NCBI RefSeq assembly: GCF_047795645.1
Contig: NZ_CP181045.1
Coordinates: 1,054,001-1,118,000 of the forward strand
Direction: 5' to 3'
DNA: 64,000 bases
DNA from: Salipaludibacillus sp047795645
GTDB taxonomy: Bacteria; Bacillota; Bacilli; Bacillales; Salisediminibacteriaceae
The position numbers and the translations under genes were made by a program. The notes under the pieces were generated by a model that saw nothing but the letters and a program-made list of their open reading frames with translations, searched no databases and had not been told where the DNA came from. The number at the start of each line of letters is the position of its first letter. The first letter of the stretch is position 1. Of the stretch, positions 35,474 through 45,409 are shown piece after piece.

Positions 35474-35850
35474 ATGAATCACACCCTTAAGTGGAAGAAT
35501 TTTATTTTAGAGAATCGAATAGAGATGACCTATTTAGGTTATTGCAGTAAATTTCATCAGTTAATCCAAATAGTAAAAAAGCGAAAGGCAGACTACCTCT
35601 GATAAATCGTACCATAAATCAATACGGGAAGGAACTAAACGCATTAGATAATAACATTCAACTTAACAGCCTGCTGAAAACGTGTCGACTTACATGGACA
35701 AATGCCGGCAACTTCTTATCAGTTATCAGACTGAAATAAATATCCATCGCAAGAATGAGGGAAGTTCGGTCTACAGCAAGTGTGAATATATGGAAATATA
35801 TTTTAAACTGATGATACAAATAAGATTTAATCTGAGAGGGTGTATGATCC
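35474..35850. other. Intergenic region between divergent rluF and ABC genes
   Basis: About 375 bp. Short frames exist on both strands but none has a usable ribosome binding site. No clear promoter, hairpin or repeat was recognised. Confidence 0.6.
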
Positions 35851-36825
35851 GTGAACAAGATGATTGAAGTACGATCCATTAATAAAGCTTTTGTAAAAAG
35901 AAAGACAAGAGAGGTCGTCACAGCGGTTAACGATATTTCTTTTGAAGTGAACCGAGGAGAAGTACTTGGTTTATTAGGGCCGAATGGAGCTGGTAAAACT
36001 TCGACTATAAAGATGATATGCGGGTTATTGCAACCAGATACTGGGTCAATTCAGATTAATGGCCTAGATATAGAAAACAATAGATTAAAAGCGTTGAAGC
36101 ATATTAGTGCTGTATTAGAGGGGAATCGCAACTTATATTGGCGCTTGACTGTGAAGGAAAATCTTGAATACTTCGCCGGAAATCGCGGGAAATCACGAAA
36201 GGAAGTAAAAGCTGACGTGGATAAACTGATCGGACAGTTTGGACTAAAAGAAAAAGAAAATGAACTTGTAAATGCTTTATCACGTGGGATGCAGCAAAAA
36301 CTAGCGATTGCTGTCGCCTTGTTAGCTGATACAGAAGTGATATTACTAGACGAGCCAACTTTAGGGTTAGATGTTGAAATCAGCTATGAACTAAGAGAAA
36401 TTCTGAAAAAAATAGTGAAAGATGAACATCGTACGATAATAATTAGTTCACATGATATGCCTGTCGTTCAAGAATTGTGTGACAGAACAGTAATTATAAA
36501 TAAAGGTACGGTTATCGTAGATGAAAAAATAGAGAATTTACTTAAGTTTTTTGAAACACGGGCTTATTCTATTACGTTAGGTGAGAGGTTAACAGATTTT
36601 CAGAAGGATACGTTACGTAGTAAATTTCCTATGAGTACGTATCATGATAAATCACATGAAACAATCGTTGCTGTAAATTTGCAACAGAGCGAAGATATTT
36701 ATGATCTTTTTGATATTTTTAAAGAGGAAAGAACTATTGTCGAAAGCATTGACCGCACTACGATTGATTTCGAACAAGTATTTATGAGAATAGTGAAGGG
36801 GGAAACCGGCTATGAGTTGGTTTAA
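35851..36825 (+). CDS. ABC-2 exporter ATP-binding protein
   Basis: A 324-residue ABC ATPase. Walker A is GPNGAGKTS near residue 45, the signature is LSRGMQQK near 148, and Walker B is VILLDEPTLGLD near 168 with the H-loop in SSHDMP. A ~100-residue C-terminal extension follows, as in NatA/CcmA-type exporters. It begins with GTG, with GAGAGGGTG about eight bases upstream. It overlaps the permease gene by 14 bp, so the two form one exporter. The cargo is unknown. Confidence 0.88.
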   Translation: MNKMIEVRSINKAFVKRKTREVVTAVNDISFEVNRGEVLGLLGPNGAGKTSTIKMICGLLQPDTGSIQINGLDIENNRLKALKHISAVLEGNRNLYWRLTVKENLEYFAGNRGKSRKEVKADVDKLIGQFGLKEKENELVNALSRGMQQKLAIAVALLADTEVILLDEPTLGLDVEISYELREILKKIVKDEHRTIIISSHDMPVVQELCDRTVIINKGTVIVDEKIENLLKFFETRAYSITLGERLTDFQKDTLRSKFPMSTYHDKSHETIVAVNLQQSEDIYDLFDIFKEERTIVESIDRTTIDFEQVFMRIVKGETGYELV

Positions 36826-37585
36826 TTTATTTAAGGCAAATATTCGAAAAGAATATATAGAAATGATTCGTTATTTTCCGAATACAGCTGCTTTATTGCT
36901 TACATTTTACATCATTTTCTTGGCCACTTTCTTTGGAATTATGTTTATTGGTGACCCTGCTAGTTTTGATGCAAATGTACAATATTCCATCGTGAGTGTT
37001 GGTTTTTGGAGTTTGACGATGATGACGATGAACTTCATAGGATTTACTATCGTTTCTGAAGCAATGCGTGGGACGTTAGAACAATTATATATGTCTCCTA
37101 TGGGTGTGTGGAAAATTATGCTTACTCGTATTATAGGTCAATTTGTATTGCAATTCATTGTTATGATTATCTTACTCTTTGCGGCTATGTTAACCTCTGG
37201 ACAATGGATGAATCTTAATCCAATGACTTCGGTTCCGATAATAATCGTTACGATGGTTAGTATGATCGGTATCAGTTTTATGATTGCTGGTTTAGCAATA
37301 ATTGTGAAACAAATCGAAGCATTTCTACAGATTTTTCAGTTTGTTTTGATGGCGCTTGTATTTGTACCACTTTCAGTAGCCCCTTTTCTAGCGCTGGCAC
37401 CATTTGTAAAAGGTGTAAATATGGTACGAACGGTAATGATGGAAAATGTAACTTTAACTGATATACCAACTTCTGATTATGGTATTTTATTATTAAATTC
37501 GCTCGTATACTTGGTCATTGGTTTGGTTGTCTTCCATCGTTGTGAGAAATTTGCGATGAAGAAAGGCCTGTTGGGACAATATTAG
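36812..37585 (+). CDS. ABC-2 type permease
   Basis: A 257-residue membrane protein with six predicted helices and the ABC-2 family pattern (EAMRGTLEQLYMSPMGVWKIM near residue 88). It overlaps the ATPase gene and is preceded by AAGGGGGAAAC. It should dimerise or pair with itself to export drugs, lipids or polysaccharide precursors. The substrate is unassigned. Confidence 0.85.
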   Translation: MSWFNLFKANIRKEYIEMIRYFPNTAALLLTFYIIFLATFFGIMFIGDPASFDANVQYSIVSVGFWSLTMMTMNFIGFTIVSEAMRGTLEQLYMSPMGVWKIMLTRIIGQFVLQFIVMIILLFAAMLTSGQWMNLNPMTSVPIIIVTMVSMIGISFMIAGLAIIVKQIEAFLQIFQFVLMALVFVPLSVAPFLALAPFVKGVNMVRTVMMENVTLTDIPTSDYGILLLNSLVYLVIGLVVFHRCEKFAMKKGLLGQY

Positions 37586-37861
37586 CAATATCATATTGAA
37601 GTTTATTAACATAGGGAATGGTAATTCACAGGATAAATTACTTTTTTAGCTTTCTCGACTAGTAATATATGAATTTTGGCGATTTAGAGATCTTAGCTAA
37701 TGGATAACAAGGTATATACGCATTACGCATTATTTCTCTCTAATACTCTTTAACTCGTAGGTATCTCTTGCAGACAATCAACATCGTGGTATTATTAAAG
37801 GCAGATTGTAAAAAAAAAGAGATACCATTTCATGGGTAACGATACAAGGAGTTGGAAATAG

Positions 37862-38707
37862 ATGTCAACAAACATACGAGTCGCTTTTATTGGTGCGGGC
37901 AACATGGCTGAAGCGATGATATCCGGAATTGTAAAAACCGGTACATTGGAGCCACAGCAACTATTAGTAACAAACCAAAGTAATCAAGAACGTTTATTAG
38001 AATTACATAACCGGTACGGCGTTCAGGGAATAGTTTTTGATAGTTTTCCTATTGAATCTGCTGATGTAATTATTTTAGCGATGAAGCCGAAAGACGCAGA
38101 GACGTGTCTTGCTTCGATAAAAGATAAGCTTGTACCAGATCAAGTAGTGATGAGTGTATTAGCCGGGATTTCAACATCTTACTTACAAGACCACTTAAAA
38201 GCAGATCAACAAGTTATTCGTGTTATGCCAAACACCTCAAGTATGATTCAAGAATCGGCTACAGCAATATCTCCAGGCGAAAGTGTGACTATGAAAAATG
38301 TCAACTTAGCTAAAAAAATCCTTGGTGCTATAGGGGAAGTTTATCTTATCGAAGAGGAGCAAATGGACTTGTTTACTGGACTTGCGGGTAGTGGGCCAGC
38401 TTACTACTATTATTTGATGGAGCATATAGAAGAAATTGCTGTTGAAAATGGTATGGACTCCTCACTAGCAAGAAGGATTGGCGCACAGACAATTTTGGGT
38501 GCAGCAAAAATGATGATTGAACGTGATGAATCTCCGGAGCAATTAAGAACCAACATCACTTCTAAAAATGGAACGACACAATCAGGATTAGAAGCATTAG
38601 CTGCTAACGGTGGAGGAAAAGCGATCAAGGCAGCAATCGCATCCGCAATGAAACGATCTAAAGAAATCAGTGCTCACTTAGAAAATAATCCTACTCACCA
38701 TTACTAA
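37862..38707 (+). CDS. proC: Pyrroline-5-carboxylate reductase
   Basis: A 281-residue enzyme for the last step of proline synthesis. The NADPH-binding Rossmann motif is FIGAGNMAEAM at residues ~9-19, VMPNTSS near 120, and the C-terminal dimer domain carries GLAGSGPAYYYYLMEHIEE near 173. The final conserved segment NGTTQSGLEAL is also present. Bacilli usually have several paralogues (ProI, ProH, ProG), and the sequence does not say which this is. A terminator follows directly. Confidence 0.92.
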   Translation: MSTNIRVAFIGAGNMAEAMISGIVKTGTLEPQQLLVTNQSNQERLLELHNRYGVQGIVFDSFPIESADVIILAMKPKDAETCLASIKDKLVPDQVVMSVLAGISTSYLQDHLKADQQVIRVMPNTSSMIQESATAISPGESVTMKNVNLAKKILGAIGEVYLIEEEQMDLFTGLAGSGPAYYYYLMEHIEEIAVENGMDSSLARRIGAQTILGAAKMMIERDESPEQLRTNITSKNGTTQSGLEALAANGGGKAIKAAIASAMKRSKEISAHLENNPTHHY

Positions 38708-38718
38708 AAATGATTTTG

Positions 38719-38768
38719 AAGCGTCCTTATTCGTAGTCAACTTTGACTAGGAGAAGGGGCGTTTTTTT
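38719..38768 (+). terminator. Terminator of proC
   Basis: A long interrupted stem (AAGCGTCC with GGGGCGTT outside, TAGTCA with TGACTA inside) is followed by seven Ts. Confidence 0.8.
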
Positions 38769-38893
38769 AGATTTATTTTACTTATATTTGGAAGTGATTC
38801 TCCATTTATTTGATATAATGTATGTATAATACTCAATATCCCTTTACTTCAGCTATTTTAAATTGTTGATATAATCATAGAAAAGAGGTCGTT

Positions 38894-40510
38894 ATGAAAA
38901 CGAAAAATAAACTGATTCGGATGGCAAAAGTACTATCAATGGCGTTTATCATCTTCGTTAAAATTTATTGGTACAAAATTCGTAAAAAGCCAGAATTAGA
39001 ATGGCAAAAGTTGTGGGACGAAATCGGAAAACGGTTCCGCAGAACGTTATTTGAATTGGAAGGTTTATTAATCAAAATAGGACAGTTATTAAGTATACGT
39101 GGTGATTTACTGCCAAAGGCATTTATTGATCAATTACAAGACCTAACTGACCATGTTCCACCTTCTGATTGGAAAGATATTCAGGATATTCTTGAAACGG
39201 AGTGGGGCGGTTCTCTTGAGCAGAAATTACATTCAATTGAAAAAAAAGCAATTGCCTCAGCGTCTATTGGAGAAGTATATCAAGGTAAATTAAAGGATGG
39301 GACAAAGGTTGCCATTAAAGTTCAAAGGCCTCACATTCAATCAATTGTTCAAATCGACTTCCGTACGCTTGGAATTATTATTTGGTTTGCAGATCACTTT
39401 GTTCCTCTTCCAAAAGGATTTATTAATTTTAACGTCTTGTTTAAAGAGTTAAAACAGGTGATTGAAAGAGAACTAAATTTTTCAAAGGAACAGGAGGCAC
39501 TTCTATCATTTAAAGATCGATTCAAAGAGTCAGATGTTGTTCAAATACCGTCTGTTTTCTCAGAGTTAAGTACATCTAAAGTTCTTGTGATGGAATGGGT
39601 AGATGGGATAAGGCTAACTGATTCTGAAGCGTTAGATCAACTAGATGTTAGTCGTAAAGAACTTGCGCAACGTCTAATCACATTGTTCCTTCCCCAATGG
39701 CTAGAGGCGGGTACATTTCATGCCGATCCGCATACAGGGAATGTGCTTGTTTCAAAAGAAGGAAAAATAGTACTGCTTGATTTTGGTATGGTAGGAGAAA
39801 TCACGAAAAAGGATGCAGCTCATTTTCAAAAGCTGATTGAAAGTATCCTCTCGAAAAATTACCCTAAAGCAGTAGAATCTTTGACTCAATTAGGTTTTTT
39901 ATTACCCGGTGCTGAATCAAGAACGATTGAAGGATTATTAGAAGAGCTCCTTTCTTTTCATCCATCGCAATTAAAAGAAATGGACTTGATTGCTTTCAAA
40001 TTAGAAATGAATGACATGATTCAGGCGCTCCCGATTCAAGTACCTACTCGCTTTGTTTTTTTAGGTCGTTCTTTTATTACCATTGAAGGCGTCCTTCATA
40101 TCATCGCACCTAAAGAAGAATTGATAGACGTTGGTAAACCGGTTTTCTTGAACTGGATACAGCATCAAGGAAATAATAAATGGTCGTTTGTATGGCAATG
40201 GTTGCAGTCACAACCATTATTTAAAGTGGTTCACTCCGTGACAGAATTTCTGAAGGCACCGGAGAAATTAGCAGAGATAAAGGAAATCGAACAACGAAGG
40301 TATTTTCAATTTACAATTTATGAAAACACCAAAAGAAATTTATTCCAATTGTTGTTATTTGGTTCCTTGGGGATAGGTGTTGGTATGTACACATCACATC
40401 AACTTATATGGCAAATTTCTGTTGGTGTTTCTGCAATTTCAATTATTGGATATCTCTTTAGTCACTACAAACAAAAGAAATGGATGAAGTATATGCATGA
40501 AAAAAGGTAG
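38894..40510 (+). CDS. AarF/UbiB (ABC1) family kinase-like protein
   Basis: A 538-residue atypical kinase of the UbiB/ADCK family. It shows the family KxGQ motif (KIGQLLSIRGDLLP near residue 62), the Ala-rich loop ASASIGEVYQG near 122, the VAIK lysine near 139, the catalytic FHADPHTGNVL near 278 and LDFGMVGE near 299. Two helices at the extreme C-terminus anchor it in the membrane. In other bacteria the family supports isoprenoid-quinone synthesis. In menaquinone-using bacilli the role is less clear. It is a single gene, with AAAGAGGTCGTT before the ATG. Confidence 0.87.
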   Translation: MKTKNKLIRMAKVLSMAFIIFVKIYWYKIRKKPELEWQKLWDEIGKRFRRTLFELEGLLIKIGQLLSIRGDLLPKAFIDQLQDLTDHVPPSDWKDIQDILETEWGGSLEQKLHSIEKKAIASASIGEVYQGKLKDGTKVAIKVQRPHIQSIVQIDFRTLGIIIWFADHFVPLPKGFINFNVLFKELKQVIERELNFSKEQEALLSFKDRFKESDVVQIPSVFSELSTSKVLVMEWVDGIRLTDSEALDQLDVSRKELAQRLITLFLPQWLEAGTFHADPHTGNVLVSKEGKIVLLDFGMVGEITKKDAAHFQKLIESILSKNYPKAVESLTQLGFLLPGAESRTIEGLLEELLSFHPSQLKEMDLIAFKLEMNDMIQALPIQVPTRFVFLGRSFITIEGVLHIIAPKEELIDVGKPVFLNWIQHQGNNKWSFVWQWLQSQPLFKVVHSVTEFLKAPEKLAEIKEIEQRRYFQFTIYENTKRNLFQLLLFGSLGIGVGMYTSHQLIWQISVGVSAISIIGYLFSHYKQKKWMKYMHEKR

Positions 40511-40607
40511 CGATTTATTAATAATAACTAAAAAAAGCCAAAGCTTATATTGATGCATGTGTAAGCGTTTATATCGTTTGCTTTTGTTTTATCTAAGAAG
40601 ATTTCTA

Positions 40608-40624
40608 TGTCAGTTCTTCTGACA
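40608..40624. promoter_or_regulatory. TnrA/GlnR-type operator upstream of nasB
   Basis: TGTCAGTTCTTCTGACA fits the TnrA/GlnR consensus TGTNA-N7-TNACA at every fixed position and is a perfect inverted repeat. Its centre (40616) is about 50 bp before the predicted transcription start, the distance at which TnrA activates nas genes in B. subtilis. Confidence 0.75.
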
Positions 40625-40653
40625 CACTAAGAGATTTTATTAAAGACTACAGA

Positions 40654-40659
40654 TACAAT
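40654..40659 (+). promoter_or_regulatory. Predicted -10 element of the nasBC promoter
   Basis: TACAAT sits about 42 bp past the centre of the TnrA box. The matching -35 position (GAGATT) is poor, as expected for an activator-dependent promoter. The predicted start is near 40666, leaving a ~100-base leader. Confidence 0.5.
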
Positions 40660-40765
40660 GTTTATATTGAAAACATTGAGAATTGTCTATAATTATTATT
40701 TTCGAAGGATAAAGATAAAGAGCTTGAAAGACAAAAAGATTAGCGATAATCTGGAGGTTTCTTAG

Positions 40766-43123
40766 ATGGTAAAACAAAATCTAGTTTTAATAGGAAATGG
40801 TATGGCTGGTGTCAATTGTGTTGAAGAAATCTTAAAAAATAATCCTAACCAGTACAATATTACTGTATTTGGAAGTGAGCCGCATGATAACTATAATCGA
40901 ATTTTATTATCTACGGTTCTGCAAGGGGACACAAAAGTAGATGATATTACGATTAATAGTAGTGCATGGTACGAGAAAAATGATATTACATTATATAAAG
41001 GTGAAACGGTTTTGCATGTCGATACGGAGAATAAAATTGTAAAGACTGATCAAGATCGTGAAGTGCAATTCGATAAGCTAATTTTCGCAACTGGTTCGAA
41101 GCCATTTGTTTTGCCACTCCCAGGAGCTGATAAAGAGGGTGTTATTACCTTTCGCACGATAGAGGATTGCGAGAAGATTATTAACGTTGCAAAGAACCAC
41201 AAAAAAGCTGTAGTTATTGGTGGTGGGTTATTAGGGCTAGAGGCGGCAAGAGGGTTGCTGAATTTAGGAATGGAAGTGGATGTTGTCCATATTGCTGGTA
41301 ATTTAATGGAAAGACAACTAGATACAACAGCTGCGAAAATGCTACAACTAGAATTGGAAAATCAGGGAATGAAATTTCTATTAGAAAAAGCTACGGAAGA
41401 AATTATTGGTGATAAACGAGTCGAGGGTCTACGTTTTAAAGACGGATCTACCGTTGAAGCAGATGCTGTTATCATGTCTGTTGGAGTAAAGCCTAATATA
41501 CAACTAGCCAAGGAAAGCGGAATTGAAACGAACCGAGCAATTGTTGTGGATGATCACTTGGAAACAAGTGTTCCTAATATTTATGCTGTTGGTGAATGTG
41601 TGGAGCATAGAGGAATGGTCTATGGTCTAGTTAAACCTCTATATGAACAAGGAAGAATACTAGCTGAAGAAATTTGTGGGAAAGAGTCCAAGGGATACCA
41701 AGGGTCTACGTTATCAACACAATTGAAAATATCAGGAGTCGATGTCTTTTCAGTCGGTCAATTTCATGAAGATGAAACAACTAAAATGATCTCACAGTAT
41801 GATGAATTAGCTGGAGTCTACAAGAAAATTATTTTAAAAGAAGATAAAGTGATAGGAGCTGTCTTATTCGGGGACACGAAAGCTGGAAACAAACTGATAG
41901 ATATCATTAGCAAACAAAAAGTCATTACTGATGAAGAAAAAATGATTTTTTTACAATCGTCTGATCAGGAGTTTGCAGTTGGTTCAATGGAGCAAACGGA
42001 ATTGATCTGTAATTGTAATGCAGTTACAAAAGGGACGATTATTGAATCGTGCCAAACGGAAGGTCTAACAACGGTTGAAGAAGTGAAAAAATGCACAAAA
42101 GCTTCTAGTTCCTGTGGTGGATGTAAACCACTAGTAAGCGACTTACTATCCTATATCCAAAGTGATGATTTTGATGAAGTGATAGAAAAGGTGCCAATGT
42201 GTTCCTGTACAGCATTGACTGACGAGGAAGTTGTAGCAGAGATTCAAATGAGAAACCTCAAATCTGTTCATGAAGTGATAACTGAGCTACATTGGGATAA
42301 AGAGAAGGGGTGTTCAACTTGTGTTCCTGCTTTGCACTATTATTTCGGAATGATTTATCCTGAATATGAAACGAAGCAAGAGTCGCTGTATTTCAACGAA
42401 CGTATGAATGCGACTCGTCAAAGTGATGGCACGTACTCACTTACCCCACAAATGTATGGTGGTGTGACGAATGCAGAAGAACTTCGTAAAATTGCAGATG
42501 TTGCTGCAAAGTATTCGATTAAAAATGTAGCAATAACAAGTGAACAAAGAATTCATTTAACAGGCGTGAAAGAAAATGATTTAAGAAATATCTGGAAAGA
42601 CTTAGATATGCAACTGAGTAGCACGTTTGGAAATACTGTGCAAAATATCAAAACCTGTATTGGTGAGACGGTTTGTAAATGTGAGAAAGAGACCGCTCTG
42701 CAACTGGCCGCTAAGTTAGAAAGAAGAACAGATTACCTTGTAACACCTTACCGAATTAAAATGGGTATCTCTGCTTGTTTGCATAACGGAGCGGGATCAA
42801 CGACCAAAGACATCGGAGTTATTCAAATTGATCGTGGTTGGGAAATTTATGTTGGTGGAAGTAGTGGTCGTAATCCACTTGCAGGACAGTTACTTTGTGT
42901 AGCAGAAACTGAGCAAGAAGTCATCGATCTTATCATTGGCTTTATTGAATATTATCGTCAAACAGCAAAATATGGTGAACGTTCTTGGGATTGGATTGAT
43001 AGAGTCAGTATCTTGCATATACGAGAAGTACTATTCGATGTAGATTTGAGACAAGAGTTAATCACCAGTTTAGATAGTGATTCTAATCATAATAAAAAAG
43101 TGGTAGAGAAAGCCGCTTACTAA
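40766..43123 (+). CDS. nasB: Assimilatory nitrate reductase, electron-transfer subunit
   Basis: A 785-residue flavo-iron-sulfur protein that passes electrons from NADH to NasC. In order it has an FAD/NAD(P)H disulfide-oxidoreductase module (GNGMAGVNC near residue 9, GGGLLGLEAARGL near 151), two BFD-like [2Fe-2S] segments (CNCNAV … CGGC near 410-455, CSC … CSTC near 475-530) and a nitrite-reductase-like C-terminal region. In the last, CxxxxxC (CIGETVC) is present but the second motif reads CLHNG (from C671), lacking the Cys that ligates siroheme in true nitrite reductases. This and the following nasC point to NasB rather than NasD/NirB. It is transcribed from the TnrA-type promoter. Confidence 0.87.
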   Translation: MVKQNLVLIGNGMAGVNCVEEILKNNPNQYNITVFGSEPHDNYNRILLSTVLQGDTKVDDITINSSAWYEKNDITLYKGETVLHVDTENKIVKTDQDREVQFDKLIFATGSKPFVLPLPGADKEGVITFRTIEDCEKIINVAKNHKKAVVIGGGLLGLEAARGLLNLGMEVDVVHIAGNLMERQLDTTAAKMLQLELENQGMKFLLEKATEEIIGDKRVEGLRFKDGSTVEADAVIMSVGVKPNIQLAKESGIETNRAIVVDDHLETSVPNIYAVGECVEHRGMVYGLVKPLYEQGRILAEEICGKESKGYQGSTLSTQLKISGVDVFSVGQFHEDETTKMISQYDELAGVYKKIILKEDKVIGAVLFGDTKAGNKLIDIISKQKVITDEEKMIFLQSSDQEFAVGSMEQTELICNCNAVTKGTIIESCQTEGLTTVEEVKKCTKASSSCGGCKPLVSDLLSYIQSDDFDEVIEKVPMCSCTALTDEEVVAEIQMRNLKSVHEVITELHWDKEKGCSTCVPALHYYFGMIYPEYETKQESLYFNERMNATRQSDGTYSLTPQMYGGVTNAEELRKIADVAAKYSIKNVAITSEQRIHLTGVKENDLRNIWKDLDMQLSSTFGNTVQNIKTCIGETVCKCEKETALQLAAKLERRTDYLVTPYRIKMGISACLHNGAGSTTKDIGVIQIDRGWEIYVGGSSGRNPLAGQLLCVAETEQEVIDLIIGFIEYYRQTAKYGERSWDWIDRVSILHIREVLFDVDLRQELITSLDSDSNHNKKVVEKAAY

Positions 43124-43171
43124 ATACGATAGATTCAGAAAGAAAAACAAGCTAGCAAAGGATGAGGCACC

Positions 43172-45310
43172 TTGACTGAAATGTTACTAAAGTATTTTCG
43201 TAAAAGGCAAAAAGAAGTGGAAACGGAAAAAGTGTATGATACGCAATGTCCATTTTGTAGTATGCAATGTAATATGCAGCTCATTGAACAAACAACTGTT
43301 ACAAGGAAAAAATATCAAACAGTTGGGAAAGATAACCCTACATCTGAGGGCCGGTTATGTATTAAAGGATTAAACGCCCATCAACATGCTGTTCACTCTG
43401 ATCGGCTTAAACACCCGTTGTTAAAAGTAAACGGTGAATTTAAGAAAATTTCTTGGGATGATGCAATGGCAGTAATTAAAGAAAGATTCACTAGTATTCA
43501 AACAGATCACGGCAAAAATGCCTTATCCGTTTATGGAAGTGCATCGATCACGAACGAAGAAGCTTATTTATTAGGAAAGTTTGCTAGAGTTGCTTTAGAA
43601 ACGAGATATGTAGATTATAACGGACGTTTGTGTATGTCAGCATCAGCATCAGCGGCTGCAAAGTCATTTGGAATGGACCGAGGTTTTACAAATACAATCC
43701 AAGAAATTCCACACTCAAGGTGTATTATTTTGGCAGGGACGAATATTGCAGAATGTCAACCGACAATCATGCCATACTTTGAACGAGCTAAGGAAAATGG
43801 GGCATTTATTGTTGCGATTGATCCTCGTGAAACACCAACTACCCAAATGGCTGATTTACACTTAAAAGTAAAACCAGGGAAAGATGCAGTACTAGCCAAT
43901 GGATTGTTAAAAGTCATTATTGATGAAAACTTAATAGATGAGAAATTTATAAAAAAGCGAGTAAATGGTTTTGATGAAGTAAGAGATCATGTTGCAAGTT
44001 TGGATTTATCTGAAATAGCTGAGCTTTCAGGAGTGCCAATAAATAATATTATAAAGGCGGCGACTGTTTTTGGTAAAGAAGAGTCGGGTATGATTTTTAC
44101 CGCTAGAGGAGTAGAACAACAAACTGATGGTTCCATTGCGGTACGTAATTTTTTGAATATTCTTTTAGCTACTGGAAAAATAGGTAAGGAAAACTCAGGT
44201 TTTGGTGCTGTAACAGGACAAGGGAATGGGCAAGGAGCTAGGGAACACGGTCAAAAAACAGATCAGTTACCTGGTTATCGGTCGATTGAAAATGAACAGC
44301 ATCGAAAGGAGATTTCTGATTTTTGGGGAATTAATGAAAAAGATCTTCCTCGAAAAGGGGTTTCAGCCTTTGAAATGATTGAAAAAATCGATGAAGGAGA
44401 AATCAAAGGAATGTTCTTAATGTGTTCGAACCCTGTTGTCTCGAACCCTAGTGCAACATTTGTAAAAGAAGCGATAAAGAAACTAGATTTTTTCGTTGCT
44501 TGTGATCTATTTATTTCCGAAACCGCTGAATTAGCAGATTTAATTTTACCGGCTACATCTTATTTAGAAACGCCTGGTACAATGACAAACGTTGAGGGGC
44601 GTGTAACCTTACGAGAAGCGAGCTTTCCAATTCGTGGAGAAGCAAAGCATGATTGGCAAATTATATGTGAAGTTGCTCAAGCTCTTAGTAAAGGGGAACA
44701 CTTTTCATTTTCATCGCCAGAAGAAATATTTACTGAGCTCGCTATGGCAACTAAAGGTGGAATTGCTGACTACTCGGGTATTACGTACGATCGTTTAAGA
44801 GCAGAGAAAGGGATTTTATGGCCTTGTCCTGATGAAGACCATCCAGGAACAAAACGATTATTTGAAGATGGATTTGCTCATGCAGATAAAAAAGCAGAGA
44901 TGGTTGTCGTTTCTAACACACCTGAAGTTGCTAAAGACAATCCAACAGAAAATTTTCCTCTCTACTTAACTACCGGAAGAGTGATGTCTCATTATTTAAC
45001 AGGAGTGCAAACAAGGAAAAGCTCCACACTAGCTGCACGAGAATTCGAGTCTTATATGGAAATTCATCCAGCGACGGCAGAGAAATATCATATTAAAGAT
45101 AATACAATGGTAGAAATAGAATCAGAAAGAGGGCGTATCGTTGTACGAAGTAAATGGTCTGACACGATTCGAAAGGACACAGTTTTTGTTCCGTTTCACT
45201 GGGCTGATACACAAAATGTTAATCAATTAGTATCTAAAAAACTTGACCCAACTTGTAGGATGCCGGGGTTTAAGGTGAGTGCTGTGAGGATCAGTCCGAT
45301 TGCTAATTAA
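43172..45310 (+). CDS. nasC: Assimilatory nitrate reductase, catalytic subunit
   Basis: A 712-residue molybdopterin (bis-MGD) oxidoreductase that reduces nitrate to nitrite in the cytoplasm. The N-terminal [4Fe-4S] site is CPFCSMQC … GRLCIKG. The Mo-cofactor core includes NGRLCMSA, GTNIAECQPT and AIDPRETPT, and the C-terminal barrel includes LTTGRVMSHYLTGVQTR. It begins at TTG, giving M-T-E-x-L-L-x-Y-F-R as in B. subtilis NasC. It follows nasB by 48 bp in one operon. Nitrite reductase genes (nasDE) are not within the window. Confidence 0.93.
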   Translation: MTEMLLKYFRKRQKEVETEKVYDTQCPFCSMQCNMQLIEQTTVTRKKYQTVGKDNPTSEGRLCIKGLNAHQHAVHSDRLKHPLLKVNGEFKKISWDDAMAVIKERFTSIQTDHGKNALSVYGSASITNEEAYLLGKFARVALETRYVDYNGRLCMSASASAAAKSFGMDRGFTNTIQEIPHSRCIILAGTNIAECQPTIMPYFERAKENGAFIVAIDPRETPTTQMADLHLKVKPGKDAVLANGLLKVIIDENLIDEKFIKKRVNGFDEVRDHVASLDLSEIAELSGVPINNIIKAATVFGKEESGMIFTARGVEQQTDGSIAVRNFLNILLATGKIGKENSGFGAVTGQGNGQGAREHGQKTDQLPGYRSIENEQHRKEISDFWGINEKDLPRKGVSAFEMIEKIDEGEIKGMFLMCSNPVVSNPSATFVKEAIKKLDFFVACDLFISETAELADLILPATSYLETPGTMTNVEGRVTLREASFPIRGEAKHDWQIICEVAQALSKGEHFSFSSPEEIFTELAMATKGGIADYSGITYDRLRAEKGILWPCPDEDHPGTKRLFEDGFAHADKKAEMVVVSNTPEVAKDNPTENFPLYLTTGRVMSHYLTGVQTRKSSTLAAREFESYMEIHPATAEKYHIKDNTMVEIESERGRIVVRSKWSDTIRKDTVFVPFHWADTQNVNQLVSKKLDPTCRMPGFKVSAVRISPIAN

Positions 45311-45326
45311 ATAGCGTATTGACTGT

Positions 45327-45363
45327 CACACAGATATCCATTTTGGAGTCTGTGTGGCTTTTT
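45327..45363 (+). terminator. Terminator of nasBC
   Basis: CACACAGA and TCTGTGTG pair across a 14-base loop, followed by GC and five Ts. Confidence 0.75.
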
Positions 45364-45409
45364 AACGGAAATTTGTTTATCGTTCTTTAACACAGATTGG
45401 AATAATTCT

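Noticed and set aside
35658..35921. Overlapping short ORFs on both strands before the ABC gene.
   Set aside because: Neither has a usable ribosome binding site. One overlaps the start of the real ABC ATPase gene.
40560..40573. Possible CcpA (cre) site TGTAAGCGTTTATA upstream of nasB.
   Set aside because: It deviates from the consensus at the 3' end and lies ~100 bp before the predicted start. The TnrA box explains regulation better.
40766..43123. Annotation as nitrite reductase NirB/NasD.
   Set aside because: A siroheme-binding Cys is missing and the gene is followed by nasC, which together indicate NasB.
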